Assembly (NCBI GenBank): GCA_902527045.1
Contig: CABZNL010000007.1
Span: 1-61,892 of the forward strand
Length of the DNA: 61,892 nt
DNA from: an uncultured Alphaproteobacteria bacterium
Lineage (GTDB): Bacteria > Pseudomonadota > Alphaproteobacteria > HIMB59
Reading direction: 5' to 3'
The position numbers and the translations under genes were made by a program. Numbering within the stretch: the first letter of the stretch is position 1; the number at the start of each line of letters is the position of its first letter. The notes beneath the pieces were generated by a model, which was given only the letters and a program-made list of their open reading frames with translations, was not told where the DNA came from and did no database searches. Of the stretch, positions 36,826 through 45,599 are shown piece after piece.

Positions 36826-37821
36826 ATGTTCAGATTTTTTAATTCAAAAAAATGGTTTTTGTGGGCTTGGGCTGGATCTGCTGCGATTTTAGGAAGCCTA
36901 TGGGTTCAGGTAGAAATCGATGTCAAAATCAATGAGTGGTTTGGAACTTTTTACGATATGATTCAAAAAGCTCTTGCTGAGCCTAATTCGATTACTATTG
37001 AGGAATATTGGGCGGGCTTAATGTCTTTTATAACTCTTGCTGGTATTTATGTTGCTATTGCTGTTTTAGTGAGTTTCTTCACTGCCCATTTCTTATTTAG
37101 ATGGAGAACTGCCATGGTTGAGTGGTATCACAGCGTTTACAACTATGCTCGTACCATTGAAGGAGCGGCTCAAAGAGTTCAAGAAGACACTATTAAGTTT
37201 GGAAGAATAATGGAAGGTCTTGGTACTAGTTTAATTGAGTCTGTTATGATCATTGTTCAATTCTTACCAATTTTATTAGGACTCAGCGCTGGTATTCCAA
37301 TATTCTTTTTTGGTGATTGGGAATATGGTTTAGTTGTTGGTGCTTTAATATGGTCAGTTGGTGGAACTATTTTTTTAATTCTTCTTGGAATTATCCTTCG
37401 CCTTGTAGGTGTAGAGTATGATTTACAAAAGCAAGAGGCAGCATACAGGAAAGTGTTAGTGATTGCTGAAGATGATGAAACAGTTCGTCCCAAAACAATT
37501 GAGGAATTATTTGACGACGTTAGAAAAATTCATTTTGTATCATATATTCGTTACCTATATTTTAATATTGGTAGAATTGCCTATTTACAAGCTAATGTTT
37601 TAAGTGCTTACGTATTTTTAGCACCGGCAATAGTTGCAGGCGTAATTACCCTTGGTGTAATGCAACAAATTATCCGTGCCTTTGGAAGAGTTGAAGGATC
37701 AATGCAGTATTTATTAAAATCTTGGCCGACGATTATTGAGTTAGCTAGTGTTTATAAAAGACTGAGAGAATTTGAGAGAAAACTTAAAGCTACTGCAGGT
37801 ACTGCCAAGGTGTCTGAATAA
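36826..37821 (+). CDS. SbmA/BacA-like peptide transporter
   Basis: A 331-residue membrane protein with about seven or eight helices. Conserved SbmA/BacA features include VEIDVKINEWFGTFYDMIQ near the N-terminus, FRWRTAMVEWYH and EGAAQRVQEDTIKFGRIMEGL, and the C-terminal PTIIELASVYKRLREFE. These proton-driven proteins import peptides and, in symbionts and pathogens, peptide antibiotics or very-long-chain lipids. No ATPase domain is fused. Codon use is notably less AT-rich than neighbours, suggesting strong expression or a different history. Confidence 0.88.
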   Translation: MFRFFNSKKWFLWAWAGSAAILGSLWVQVEIDVKINEWFGTFYDMIQKALAEPNSITIEEYWAGLMSFITLAGIYVAIAVLVSFFTAHFLFRWRTAMVEWYHSVYNYARTIEGAAQRVQEDTIKFGRIMEGLGTSLIESVMIIVQFLPILLGLSAGIPIFFFGDWEYGLVVGALIWSVGGTIFLILLGIILRLVGVEYDLQKQEAAYRKVLVIAEDDETVRPKTIEELFDDVRKIHFVSYIRYLYFNIGRIAYLQANVLSAYVFLAPAIVAGVITLGVMQQIIRAFGRVEGSMQYLLKSWPTIIELASVYKRLREFERKLKATAGTAKVSE

Positions 37822-37930
37822 ATATTTTAGACATTACATAAATAGAGCTCAACGTAATTAGAACAATTATTATCCATACCCATCTATTTTTCTTATCATA
37901 GTTTTCGCCATTTTTATTGGGATCAGCCAT
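37790..37930 (-). CDS. 46-residue single-helix membrane protein
   Basis: ATG at 37930 opens a 46-codon frame on the minus strand. It has a polar N-terminus (MADPNKNGENYDKKNR) followed by one clear membrane helix (WVWIIIVLITLSSIYVM) and a short tail. It begins 31 bases after the acetyltransferase stop on the same strand and overlaps the 3' end of the SbmA-like gene by 32 bases. The polar-then-helix design is typical of real small membrane proteins. No family recognised. Confidence 0.5.
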   Translation of the reverse strand: MADPNKNGENYDKKNRWVWIIIVLITLSSIYVMSKIFIQTPWQYLQ

Positions 37931-37961
37931 AATATCTAAATATAATATAAATTAATCAAAA

Positions 37962-38390
37962 TCAATTATGCTTTTTTAGATATCTTGTCCTATTAACTAC
38001 AGTGTAATTTTTAAAAAGCTTCTGAGCGAGTAAATTACTTTTTTCTACTCCTTTAATGATTAGATCAAGCTTTTGATCTTTTGCTATTTCTTCTATTTTG
38101 TTCATTAAAGATCTTGCAACACCTATTTTTCTAAAATCTTGCAGTACGAATAAAACATCTAAAACAATATTCTTTTCATAATAAGTCTCATTAATTTTAG
38201 CCACAACAATTCCCATAAATTTATCTTCATTTTTTGCTGCAAAAGCAAAATAATCATCCTGAAATATACAAGTCCAAAATAAACTAAAATTTACTTCATC
38301 AAATTGAAAAGAATTTGATGAGGCGCTCTCATTAATTATATTCTTCCAACTCTGTAAATGTATTTGTTTAGGTTTTTCTATTGTGAACAT
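37962..38390 (-). CDS. GNAT-family N-acetyltransferase
   Basis: A 142-residue GNAT protein. DVLFVLQDFRKIGVARSLMNKI supplies strand beta-4 and the acetyl-CoA pyrophosphate loop (RKIGVA), and AQKLFKNY gives the C-terminal CoA contact. The family acetylates amines on small molecules or proteins; the target cannot be told. It is divergent from cysE. Confidence 0.82.
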   Translation of the reverse strand: MFTIEKPKQIHLQSWKNIINESASSNSFQFDEVNFSLFWTCIFQDDYFAFAAKNEDKFMGIVVAKINETYYEKNIVLDVLFVLQDFRKIGVARSLMNKIEEIAKDQKLDLIIKGVEKSNLLAQKLFKNYTVVNRTRYLKKHN

Positions 38391-38485
38391 TTGACTATCA
38401 ATCTAACAATTTATAACCTTTATTTATATAAATTATTGATTAAAGACTTGATCTCAGAGCGATAAGCCTTATCTGTATAATATAA

Positions 38486-39070
38486 ATGTTGGAGAATTTA
38501 AAAAAATATATTGAGTCCATTAAGGCCAGAGATCCTGCAGCTACCTCTTTGTTACTTGTTATTTTAACATATCCAGGAGTTAAAGCAGTGTTCTTTCATC
38601 GGATAGCAAATTTTATCTGGCAACTTAATATAAAAATCCTAGGAAGAATGATCTCACAATTATCTAGATTTTTGACTGGAATAGAAATTCACCCTGCTGC
38701 AAAAATTGGAAAAAATTTTTTTATTGATCATGGAATGGGTGTTGTGATTGGAGAGACAGCTGAAATAGGCAACAATGTCACTATTTATCATGGAGTAACT
38801 TTAGGTGGAATATCTCCTGCTATTAAATCCTCAGAGCAAGTAGGTATTAAAAGACACCCTACTCTTGAAGATGATGTGATAGTAGGATCTGGTGCGCAAA
38901 TATTAGGACCTGTTTTAGTGAAGAGTTGTGCACGTATCGGATCAAATGCTGTTGTTACCAAAGACGTACCCAAAGGTGGAATAATGGTTGGTATCCCTGC
39001 TAAAAATATTAGCTCAGGTAGTAAGAAAACTGATAGTACGTTCGCCCCATATGCTGTTACAAAAAAATAA
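38486..39070 (+). CDS. cysE: Serine O-acetyltransferase
   Basis: A 194-residue enzyme with a left-handed beta helix. [30 protein letters not shown] and [22 protein letters not shown] are the CysE signatures, with catalytic His residues in IDHG and IYHG. It makes O-acetylserine for cysteine synthesis. The N-terminal helical part is shorter than in E. coli, as in the short (EpsC-like) SATs. A TATAAT at 38476-38481 ends five bases before the ATG; if used, the transcript would be leaderless. No cysK is adjacent. Confidence 0.95.
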   Translation: MLENLKKYIESIKARDPAATSLLLVILTYPGVKAVFFHRIANFIWQLNIKILGRMISQLSRFLTGIEIHPAAKIGKNFFIDHGMGVVIGETAEIGNNVTIYHGVTLGGISPAIKSSEQVGIKRHPTLEDDVIVGSGAQILGPVLVKSCARIGSNAVVTKDVPKGGIMVGIPAKNISSGSKKTDSTFAPYAVTKK

Positions 39071-39077
39071 AAAATTA

Positions 39078-40067
39078 TTAAATTTGATTAATACGAGTCA
39101 TAAGCTCTTCTGAAATAAAAATATCTTTATTAATATTTTCATTAAATGCATTCAATCGCTTTGAACCAGGCACTCTTGAACCTTCCTGAGAAGAAATGGA
39201 ATTGAGAAGTTGATTTAGATTAGACTCAAAATCTTGATTAAATTTTTTTGGATTAATGGCTATGAAAAATTGACCTGTAGAGGGTGGGCCTCCATCCTCA
39301 CCTGCAAATGATGAGGCTTGCGTACCTAAGTTTCCCCCAGCTACACAAGCAGTTAAGATTTCAACTAATAATCCTGTACTAAAACCCTTGTATCCCCCAC
39401 TTGGTGCCATTGTTCCTTTGAGTGCCTCTTTTGCATTTGTCGTAACTTTTCCCTCTTTATCAAATGCCCATCCCTTTGGAATTGGCTCGCCTGTTTTTGC
39501 TCTTAAAGAAATTTCACTTTTTGCTACTACGCTGGCTGATTGATCGATAATAATCGAAGGTTTTCCATTTAGGGGGACTGCTATTGAATAAGGGTTCGTT
39601 CCAATGACTGGTTTAATACCTCCAATAGGTGCAATTGAGGCAGGAGCATTTGTGAAACCTAATCCGATTAAATTTTTTTCAGCTATTCTTTTGGTATGAA
39701 AACCTAGAACTCCACAGTTATATGAATTGTAAATAGACATACAGCTAATTCCCTCTTTGTGACTAATGTTATTTAAATGCTTTAGGCCAATATTAATTGC
39801 TGTATGAGCAAAACCATTATCTGCGTCCACTTTGATAGATGAACTAGAAATTTGCTCAAGTGTTGGTGAGGCATGACCTTTGATTTTGCCAATTTTTAAG
39901 TGATTACAATATACAGGCAAATATTGAAAACCGTGACTTTTGATGCCACAATATTCGGCGTCAATTATGCCATTAATTATACCCTCGGAGTTTTTGTGAG
40001 AGCATCCTGATTTCAATAGCTTTTCAGAAGCTAAATTTTTGGCCAGAGTTTTATTTAAATAAGGCAA
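39078..40067 (-). CDS. Malate/L-lactate dehydrogenase family (Ldh2) oxidoreductase
   Basis: A 329-residue NAD(P)-dependent 2-hydroxyacid or imino-acid reductase of the Ldh2/DpkA family. CGIKSHGFQYLPVY holds the conserved SHG His, and IAPIGGIKPVIGTNPYSIAVP and GGYKGFSTGLLVE are typical. Members include sulfolactate, ureidoglycolate and delta1-piperideine-2-carboxylate reductases. The SHHFG-like motif common in the family is replaced by SYNCG (residues near 115), so the substrate may differ. The start is TTG. It is divergent from the betaine importer. Confidence 0.8.
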   Translation of the reverse strand: MPYLNKTLAKNLASEKLLKSGCSHKNSEGIINGIIDAEYCGIKSHGFQYLPVYCNHLKIGKIKGHASPTLEQISSSSIKVDADNGFAHTAINIGLKHLNNISHKEGISCMSIYNSYNCGVLGFHTKRIAEKNLIGLGFTNAPASIAPIGGIKPVIGTNPYSIAVPLNGKPSIIIDQSASVVAKSEISLRAKTGEPIPKGWAFDKEGKVTTNAKEALKGTMAPSGGYKGFSTGLLVEILTACVAGGNLGTQASSFAGEDGGPPSTGQFFIAINPKKFNQDFESNLNQLLNSISSQEGSRVPGSKRLNAFNENINKDIFISEELMTRINQI

Positions 40068-40144
40068 TATAGTTAATTAAATGGCTTTTGATCGATGATA
40101 CAAGATAAATAGCATAAAAAAGACAATTTAACCTCAAATACTAT

Positions 40145-40200
40145 TTGCATGATTATGTCCTAAATGATTATATCTCTATAGATATATCTACATAAGGAGG
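40145..40200 (+). promoter_or_regulatory. Candidate proX promoter, palindrome and strong ribosome-binding site
   Basis: TTGCAT at 40145-40150 and TTATAT at 40168-40173 are 17 bases apart and would place a start near 40180. ATATCT (40170-40175) and AGATAT (40180-40185) form a short dyad over that start, a possible operator. AAGGAGG at 40194-40200 is the strongest Shine-Dalgarno in the region and fixes the proX ATG at 40205. The -10 match is weak. Confidence 0.35.
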
Positions 40201-40204
40201 AAAT

Positions 40205-41203
40205 ATGTCAATTTTAAGATTATTTACTGCGCTCTTCCTTGCATTAGGGATAACCTCCATTTCTTCTAATGTTAAAGCTGGGGCACACTGCAGCAATGTT
40301 ACAATTGCAGAGATGAACTGGGCTTCTGCTCAGGTCATCGCACACATCGATGCTGTTCTCTTAAGGGGGCTTGGATGTGAAGTGGAATTAATTCCTGGAG
40401 ATACTATGCCAACAGCAACATCTCTAGTTGAAAAAGGTGAGCCTTCAATAGCTCCTGAATTATGGTCTCAAAATATTAAGCCAATCTTAGATCCTGCTGA
40501 AGCTGAGGGTTTAATCAAAAACGTTGGTAAAGTGTTTGAGGATGGTGGTGAAGAAGCAATTTGGATACCAACATACATAGCTCAAGAACATGGTATTGTT
40601 ACTATCGATGATGCTCTTGCAAGACCTGATTTATTCCCACACCCAGAAGATTCAAGTGTAGCTGGTTTCTACGGATGTCCTGCTGGTTGGAACTGTCAGA
40701 TTACTACAACTCAAATGTTTAAAGCATTTGGCATGGCTGATGCTGGATTTGAATTTATTGATCCAGGTTCAGGTGGAGCTCTTTCAGGTGCAATGGGTGA
40801 GGCATACAACAAAGGTGAAGGTTGGATGGGTTACTATTGGGGCCCAACAGCTATCCTTGGTAAGTATGATATGACAAAACTTGATGAAGGTGTTGAACAT
40901 GACAAAGAAACTTGGCTTTCAGAAATCAATGATCTCAATGTAGAAGCTCCAGGCAGAAATAAATATCCTGCCTCAGTTGTGGAAACTTATGTTGGTAAAG
41001 ATATGCTAGGAAACTCTGAAGTTATGGGTTACTTGGAGAAAAGAAGCTTTAATAATACTCTTCTAAGTCAAATTCTTGCATGGAAAGAAGAAAACCAAGC
41101 AGAAGCTGAAGAGACTGCTTACTACTTCTTAGAGAATTTTTCTGGTGTTTGGGGAGAATGGGTACCATTTGACCAAAAACTAGCAATTCAAAACTCATTA
41201 TAA
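40205..41203 (+). CDS. proX: Glycine betaine/onium ABC transporter, substrate-binding protein
   Basis: A 332-residue periplasmic protein with a signal peptide (residues 1-25, ending in VKA-GA). It belongs to the ProX/OpuAC family: Trp87 (ELW), Trp162 (GWNC) and Trp207/Trp212 (GWMGYYW) lie where ProX proteins build their aromatic cage around a trimethylammonium group. The ligand may be glycine betaine, proline betaine or DMSP. It is preceded by a strong Shine-Dalgarno and followed by a stable hairpin, so it is likely made in excess over the membrane subunits. Codon use suggests high expression. Confidence 0.92.
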   Translation: MSILRLFTALFLALGITSISSNVKAGAHCSNVTIAEMNWASAQVIAHIDAVLLRGLGCEVELIPGDTMPTATSLVEKGEPSIAPELWSQNIKPILDPAEAEGLIKNVGKVFEDGGEEAIWIPTYIAQEHGIVTIDDALARPDLFPHPEDSSVAGFYGCPAGWNCQITTTQMFKAFGMADAGFEFIDPGSGGALSGAMGEAYNKGEGWMGYYWGPTAILGKYDMTKLDEGVEHDKETWLSEINDLNVEAPGRNKYPASVVETYVGKDMLGNSEVMGYLEKRSFNNTLLSQILAWKEENQAEAEETAYYFLENFSGVWGEWVPFDQKLAIQNSL

Positions 41204-41216
41204 TCATTAAAGAATT

Positions 41217-41248
41217 AAACCTGGGGATATCCTCCCCAGGTTTTTTTT
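41217..41248 (+). terminator. Terminator-like hairpin between proX and proW
   Basis: CCTGGGGA at 41220-41227 pairs with TCCCCAGG at 41233-41240, extended by A-T pairs and followed by a run of eight T. It lies 14 bases after the proX stop and 19 before the proW start. Partial termination here would give more ProX than ProW or ProV, as is common in binding-protein-dependent importers. Confidence 0.88.
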
Positions 41249-41266
41249 GAAAAGAATTTAATATAT

Positions 41267-42157
41267 ATGTCTAATTTCTTAACAGATTTTCCAGAAATGC
41301 CTAACAAGCAGTTTCGCGAATTCAAAAAAGGCGTTGATGCTAGCTATAAAGATTTTGCTCGTGAATGGGGTGATTTAATTGATGCAATGTTTGATCCTCT
41401 TCTTAAAATGCTAGTTTTTTTTGAAAAAACCCTCATTGCTACACCCTGGCCAATTTTTATGATTGTTCTTTTAGGTCTTACCTATTGGGGAAGTAGGAGT
41501 ATTAAGTTAGTTATTGGAACTTTTTTAGCTTTCGTGTTTATAGGGTACTTTAGGATGTGGGATGAAACAATGAGCACTATTGCTATCATACTTACTTCTG
41601 TGATCATGTCCGTAGTAATAGGCCTACCGACAGGAATAGCAATGTCTAGATCTGATCGTACGCAAAGTATAGTTACCCCAATTTTAGATGTCATGCAAAC
41701 AATGCCACCATTTGTGTATTTGATACCTATCGTAATGTTAATGGGCATTGGAAAGATACCAGGATTGATTGCTGTTGTAATCTATGCAATACCTCCTCTA
41801 ATTAGATTAACTAATTTAGGTATTCGAGAAGTGGATAAAGAGGCTTTAGAAGCTGCAGATGCATTTGGTGCTACCAAAAAACAAAAGCTATATCAGGTTC
41901 AACTCCCTTTAGCTTTACCAACAATTTTTGCTGGTATTAATCAGACTATCATGATGGCTTTAGCGATGGTTATTATTGCTTCAATGATAGGCGTGAAAGG
42001 CTTAGGCCAACCAGTCTTACAATCTATATATAATCAATATTTTACCAAAGGTGTATTATATGGACTTGCCATAGTAATCGTCGCTATTGTTTTTGACAGA
42101 GTATCTCAGTCTTATGGTCAACGTATTCAAAAACATCGCTCCGGTAAAATAGTTTAA
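41267..42157 (+). CDS. proW: Glycine betaine/onium ABC transporter, permease
   Basis: A 296-residue permease. After an N-terminal amphipathic part it has about six helices; the EAA loop that contacts the ATPase is EALEAADAFGATKKQKLYQVQLPLA. QTMPPFVYLIPIVMLMGIGKIPG and AMVIIASMIGVKGLGQPV are typical of ProW/OpuAB. Stop and proV start are directly adjacent. It forms the membrane channel of the betaine importer. Confidence 0.95.
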   Translation: MSNFLTDFPEMPNKQFREFKKGVDASYKDFAREWGDLIDAMFDPLLKMLVFFEKTLIATPWPIFMIVLLGLTYWGSRSIKLVIGTFLAFVFIGYFRMWDETMSTIAIILTSVIMSVVIGLPTGIAMSRSDRTQSIVTPILDVMQTMPPFVYLIPIVMLMGIGKIPGLIAVVIYAIPPLIRLTNLGIREVDKEALEAADAFGATKKQKLYQVQLPLALPTIFAGINQTIMMALAMVIIASMIGVKGLGQPVLQSIYNQYFTKGVLYGLAIVIVAIVFDRVSQSYGQRIQKHRSGKIV

Positions 42158-43180
42158 ATGTCAGAAGCAAAAATACAGATTAAAAATCTTTATAAAATCT
42201 TTGGAAAAAATCCCAGAGGTGCAATGGAGCATGTTAAAAATGGAGTTGGAAAAGATGAATTGCTGGAAAAACATAATCATGTTCTAGGACTAAAAGATAT
42301 TAACCTCGATATTCAAGCTAAATCTGTTCAGGTTGTAATGGGATTATCTGGATCTGGAAAATCAACTTTAATTAGACATATCAATAGGTTAATTGAACCC
42401 ACAGATGGAAGTGTAACTGTCGACGGTGATGAAGTTTTAAAAATGAATGAAGAGGAACTTCGAAATTTTAGAAGAAGCAAAACCGCGATGGTCTTCCAAC
42501 GTTTTGCCTTACTTCCCCATAAAACTGTTTTGCAAAATACCATTTTTGGTCTTCATATTCAGAATATTAGTGAAGAAGATGCAAACAAAAGTGCGCGTCG
42601 TTGGATTGAAAGAGTTGGTTTATCAGGTTATGAAAATAAATATCCTCAACATTTATCAGGTGGAATGCAACAACGCGTGGGTTTAGCAAGGGCCTTAACT
42701 AATGATGGTGATATTCTTTTAATGGATGAAGCTTTTAGTGCACTGGATCCTTTAATCCGTAAAGATATGCAAGATATACTTTTAGAACTTCAAGACGAAC
42801 TTCATAAAACAGTTGTTTTTATTACACATGACCTTGACGAGGCTTTAAAAATTGGAGATCGTATTGCTATTTTAAAAGATGGAATTATGGATCAAGAGGG
42901 AATACCTGCAGAGATTTTGCTAAATCCAAAAACAAAGTATGTAAAAGACTTCGTAGAAGATGTAAATAGAGCAAGAGTGATTAAAGCAAAACATATAATG
43001 AGTGAAATTAATGGCCAAGATCTTAGTGGGGCTATGCCAATAGACCAAGATGATTTTATTGATCGTTTTATTGATAAAGTGATTTCAGATAAACCCGATA
43101 ACTTAGTCATTCAAGACAAAGACAAAAAAAATGTAGGTTTTTTATCTACTAAAAAACTTTCTGAGATCTTAAAAAGATAA
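42158..43180 (+). CDS. proV: Glycine betaine/onium ABC transporter, ATPase
   Basis: A 340-residue ATPase. Walker A is GLSGSGKST, the signature is LSGGMQQRVGLARAL, Walker B is ILLMDEAFSALDPL and the switch His is in FITHDLDEAL. A C-terminal regulatory stretch of about 85 residues is present but lacks two complete CBS motifs. ATP hydrolysis drives uptake through ProW. The gene starts right after the proW stop and is followed three bases later by the aldehyde dehydrogenase, suggesting that import and catabolism share one transcript. Confidence 0.95.
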   Translation: MSEAKIQIKNLYKIFGKNPRGAMEHVKNGVGKDELLEKHNHVLGLKDINLDIQAKSVQVVMGLSGSGKSTLIRHINRLIEPTDGSVTVDGDEVLKMNEEELRNFRRSKTAMVFQRFALLPHKTVLQNTIFGLHIQNISEEDANKSARRWIERVGLSGYENKYPQHLSGGMQQRVGLARALTNDGDILLMDEAFSALDPLIRKDMQDILLELQDELHKTVVFITHDLDEALKIGDRIAILKDGIMDQEGIPAEILLNPKTKYVKDFVEDVNRARVIKAKHIMSEINGQDLSGAMPIDQDDFIDRFIDKVISDKPDNLVIQDKDKKNVGFLSTKKLSEILKR

Positions 43181-43183
43181 CTT

Positions 43184-44623
43184 ATGAAAAAATCTAACTA
43201 TATTGCTGGCCAGTGGGTCGAGGGCACCAGTTCAATTAAAAATATTAACCCTTCTGACACTTCCGAAATAATCGATAATTATACTGCTTGTACAGATAAA
43301 CAATTTGAACAATCTATTCGTTCTGCCGCTATCGCTCAAAAAGAGTGGGAGACTGTGGGAATTGAAAAGAAATCACAGATACTTATAAATATAGGTGATG
43401 AACTAATCCAAAAATCTCAACAAATTGGAGAATTATTATCTCGTGAAGAGGGAAAACCATTAAAAGAGGGTATTGGTGAAGTATCAAGAGCTGGTCAACA
43501 ATTTCAGTATTACGGGTCAGAGTGTTTACGTTTATATGGTGAGAAAATTCCTTCAACTAGACCAGGTTTTCAAGTTGAGATATCAAGAGAGCCTCTAGGT
43601 GTAGTTGGTATTATTTCACCATGGAATTTTCCAATAGCAATTCCGGCATGGAAAGCAGCTCCCGCAATGATGTGTGGTAATGCCGTGATCTTAAAACCAG
43701 CCTCTCTAACAATAGGGAGCGCTATCGCTTTGACTGAGATAATTTCTAAGCAAGATATACCTGCTGGTTTATTTAATTTAGTCTTGGGTTCTGGAAGTGA
43801 TGTCGGCCACAAGATAGCAACCCATCCAGAGATTGCAGCAATAACTTTTACTGGTTCTGTTGAGGTAGGAAAACAACTTTATCAAAACTCCTCATCTTCC
43901 ATGAAAAAAATGCAAATGGAAATGGGCTCTAAAAACCCACTAGTTGTAATGGATGACGCAGATTTGAAAACAGCCATTACATGTGCAGTTAATGGAGCGT
44001 ATGGTGGAACAGGCCAAAAGTGTACTGCTTCCTCAAGATTAATTGTTCATGAAAATATTTATAAAGATTTTGTAAAAGGCTTATTAGAGAGTATTAAAAA
44101 CTTAAAAGTAGGACATGCCTTAGATGAAGGGACACAAATGGGACCTGCCTCAAATCAATCTCAGTTTGACTCAAACCTAAATTATATCGAAATTGGTAAA
44201 AGTGAAGCCAAACTTGCTTTTGGAGGAAACCCAATGAATATGAGAACTCCAGGGTATTATATGGAACCAACCTTGTTCATTGATGGAGATAATAAATCTC
44301 GCATTAACCAAGAAGAAATGTTTGGGCCAATCGCATGTGTAATTCCTGCAAAGAACTTAGATCATGCACTTGAAATTGCTAATGCTACAGATTTTGGACT
44401 ATCTAGTGGTATTATTACTAATTCTTTAGCGAAAGCTGAGTTTTTTAAACAAAATATTAAAACTGGAGTAACGACTGTCAATTTACCAACTGCTGGCTTA
44501 GATTATCATGTACCATTTGGAGGAAGAAAAGCCTCAAGTTTTGGTCCTCGAGAACAGGGAACATACGCCAGAGACTTTTACTCTCAAGTAAAGACTTCCT
44601 ACATTAATTCTGGATCCGTATAA
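43184..44623 (+). CDS. NAD(P)-dependent aldehyde dehydrogenase
   Basis: A 479-residue aldehyde dehydrogenase. The catalytic Glu246 is in MEMGSKNP and Cys280 in GTGQKCTAS, and ISPWNFP and FTGSVEVG are family hallmarks. The C-terminal AGLDYHVPFGGRKASSFGPREQG resembles 2-oxoglutarate-semialdehyde dehydrogenases more than classical BetB. It starts three bases after proV, so it probably acts on an aldehyde released from an imported betaine. Betaine aldehyde, oxoglutarate semialdehyde or trimethylaminobutyraldehyde are candidates. Confidence 0.87.
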   Translation: MKKSNYIAGQWVEGTSSIKNINPSDTSEIIDNYTACTDKQFEQSIRSAAIAQKEWETVGIEKKSQILINIGDELIQKSQQIGELLSREEGKPLKEGIGEVSRAGQQFQYYGSECLRLYGEKIPSTRPGFQVEISREPLGVVGIISPWNFPIAIPAWKAAPAMMCGNAVILKPASLTIGSAIALTEIISKQDIPAGLFNLVLGSGSDVGHKIATHPEIAAITFTGSVEVGKQLYQNSSSSMKKMQMEMGSKNPLVVMDDADLKTAITCAVNGAYGGTGQKCTASSRLIVHENIYKDFVKGLLESIKNLKVGHALDEGTQMGPASNQSQFDSNLNYIEIGKSEAKLAFGGNPMNMRTPGYYMEPTLFIDGDNKSRINQEEMFGPIACVIPAKNLDHALEIANATDFGLSSGIITNSLAKAEFFKQNIKTGVTTVNLPTAGLDYHVPFGGRKASSFGPREQGTYARDFYSQVKTSYINSGSV

Positions 44624-44630
44624 TTCTTGG

Positions 44631-45599
44631 ATGAATTTTCGAGTAGACAATCTTCAGTATTGTAACTGGACTAGAGAAATATTTGAGATTAATCACGAAG
44701 CTCAATTAGATGCTGTTCACGCCACGATTTGTTATCACGAAGACTACGACGAAGTTCTCTCTAATATAAAGACTTGGAATACTTATTTTGAAAAAAACAA
44801 AGATTTAATTTTTCAAGGCAAAAGTTCAAAAGATATTGCTAAAGCTAAGCTAGAGAATAAGACTGCTATATTTTATGGCTTACAAAATTGCTCTCCTATT
44901 GAAGGTAATATTGATTATGTAGAGTCTCTAAAAGAATTGGGCGTACTATTCATGCAACTTACTTACAATAATCAATCATTACTAGCCACTGGGTGTTATG
45001 AAAAACGTGATAGTGGTATTACTCGAATGGGAAAAGAGGTTATTAAAGAGATGAATCGGGTAAATATGATTATAGATATGTCCCACTCAGCAGAATTTTC
45101 AACTTTAGAAGCAATTGAAATTTCTATTCAGCCAATTGTTGTAAGTCATGCCAATCCTTTATTCTGGCATCAGGGGCTTCGAAATAAATCAGATGAAGTA
45201 TTAAAAGCATTAAACGATAGTGGCGGAATGATCGGGTTCTCATTATATCCTCACCATCTTAAAGATACTTCAAATTGTACTCTTCAATCATTTTGTGAGA
45301 TGATTGCAGAAAGTACAAAAAAAATATCTGTTAAGCAAATTGGTATTGGCTCAGATCTTTGTATTCATCATCCTGATAGCATAGTTGAATGGATGAGAAA
45401 TGGTACTTGGACAAAGACAAAAGATTTTGGTGAAGGAACAGCCAATAACGCAGGTTTTCCTCCTCAGCCCTCATGGTTTAAAGATGCTAGAGGTTTTGAA
45501 AATCTCCATAAAGGTTTAAAAGATGTTGGCTTCAGCGAAGATGAGACGCACGACATCTTGGGTAATAATTGGTACAATTTTTATAAGAAATTTGATTGA
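44631..45599 (+). CDS. M19 (membrane dipeptidase)-like protein
   Basis: A 322-residue TIM-barrel protein of the M19 family. MSHS and SHANP hold metal-binding His residues, and GIGSDLCIHH gives the final Asp. The N-terminal HxD metal motif of classical dipeptidases is not seen; the equivalent region reads VDNLQYCNWTREIFE. Related proteins stand next to dimethylglycine/betaine catabolic genes in pseudomonads, where their role is unclear. Hydrolysis of an unusual amide or lactone is possible. The stop overlaps the next start as TGATG. Confidence 0.78.
   Translation: MNFRVDNLQYCNWTREIFEINHEAQLDAVHATICYHEDYDEVLSNIKTWNTYFEKNKDLIFQGKSSKDIAKAKLENKTAIFYGLQNCSPIEGNIDYVESLKELGVLFMQLTYNNQSLLATGCYEKRDSGITRMGKEVIKEMNRVNMIIDMSHSAEFSTLEAIEISIQPIVVSHANPLFWHQGLRNKSDEVLKALNDSGGMIGFSLYPHHLKDTSNCTLQSFCEMIAESTKKISVKQIGIGSDLCIHHPDSIVEWMRNGTWTKTKDFGEGTANNAGFPPQPSWFKDARGFENLHKGLKDVGFSEDETHDILGNNWYNFYKKFD

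Noticed and set aside
37257-37493. Minus-strand frame of 78 codons inside the SbmA-like gene
   Set aside because: Fully inside a well-supported membrane transporter gene and without recognisable features.
43570-43812. Minus-strand frame inside the aldehyde dehydrogenase
   Set aside because: It is the shadow of a conserved catalytic region; no independent start site or ribosome-binding site.
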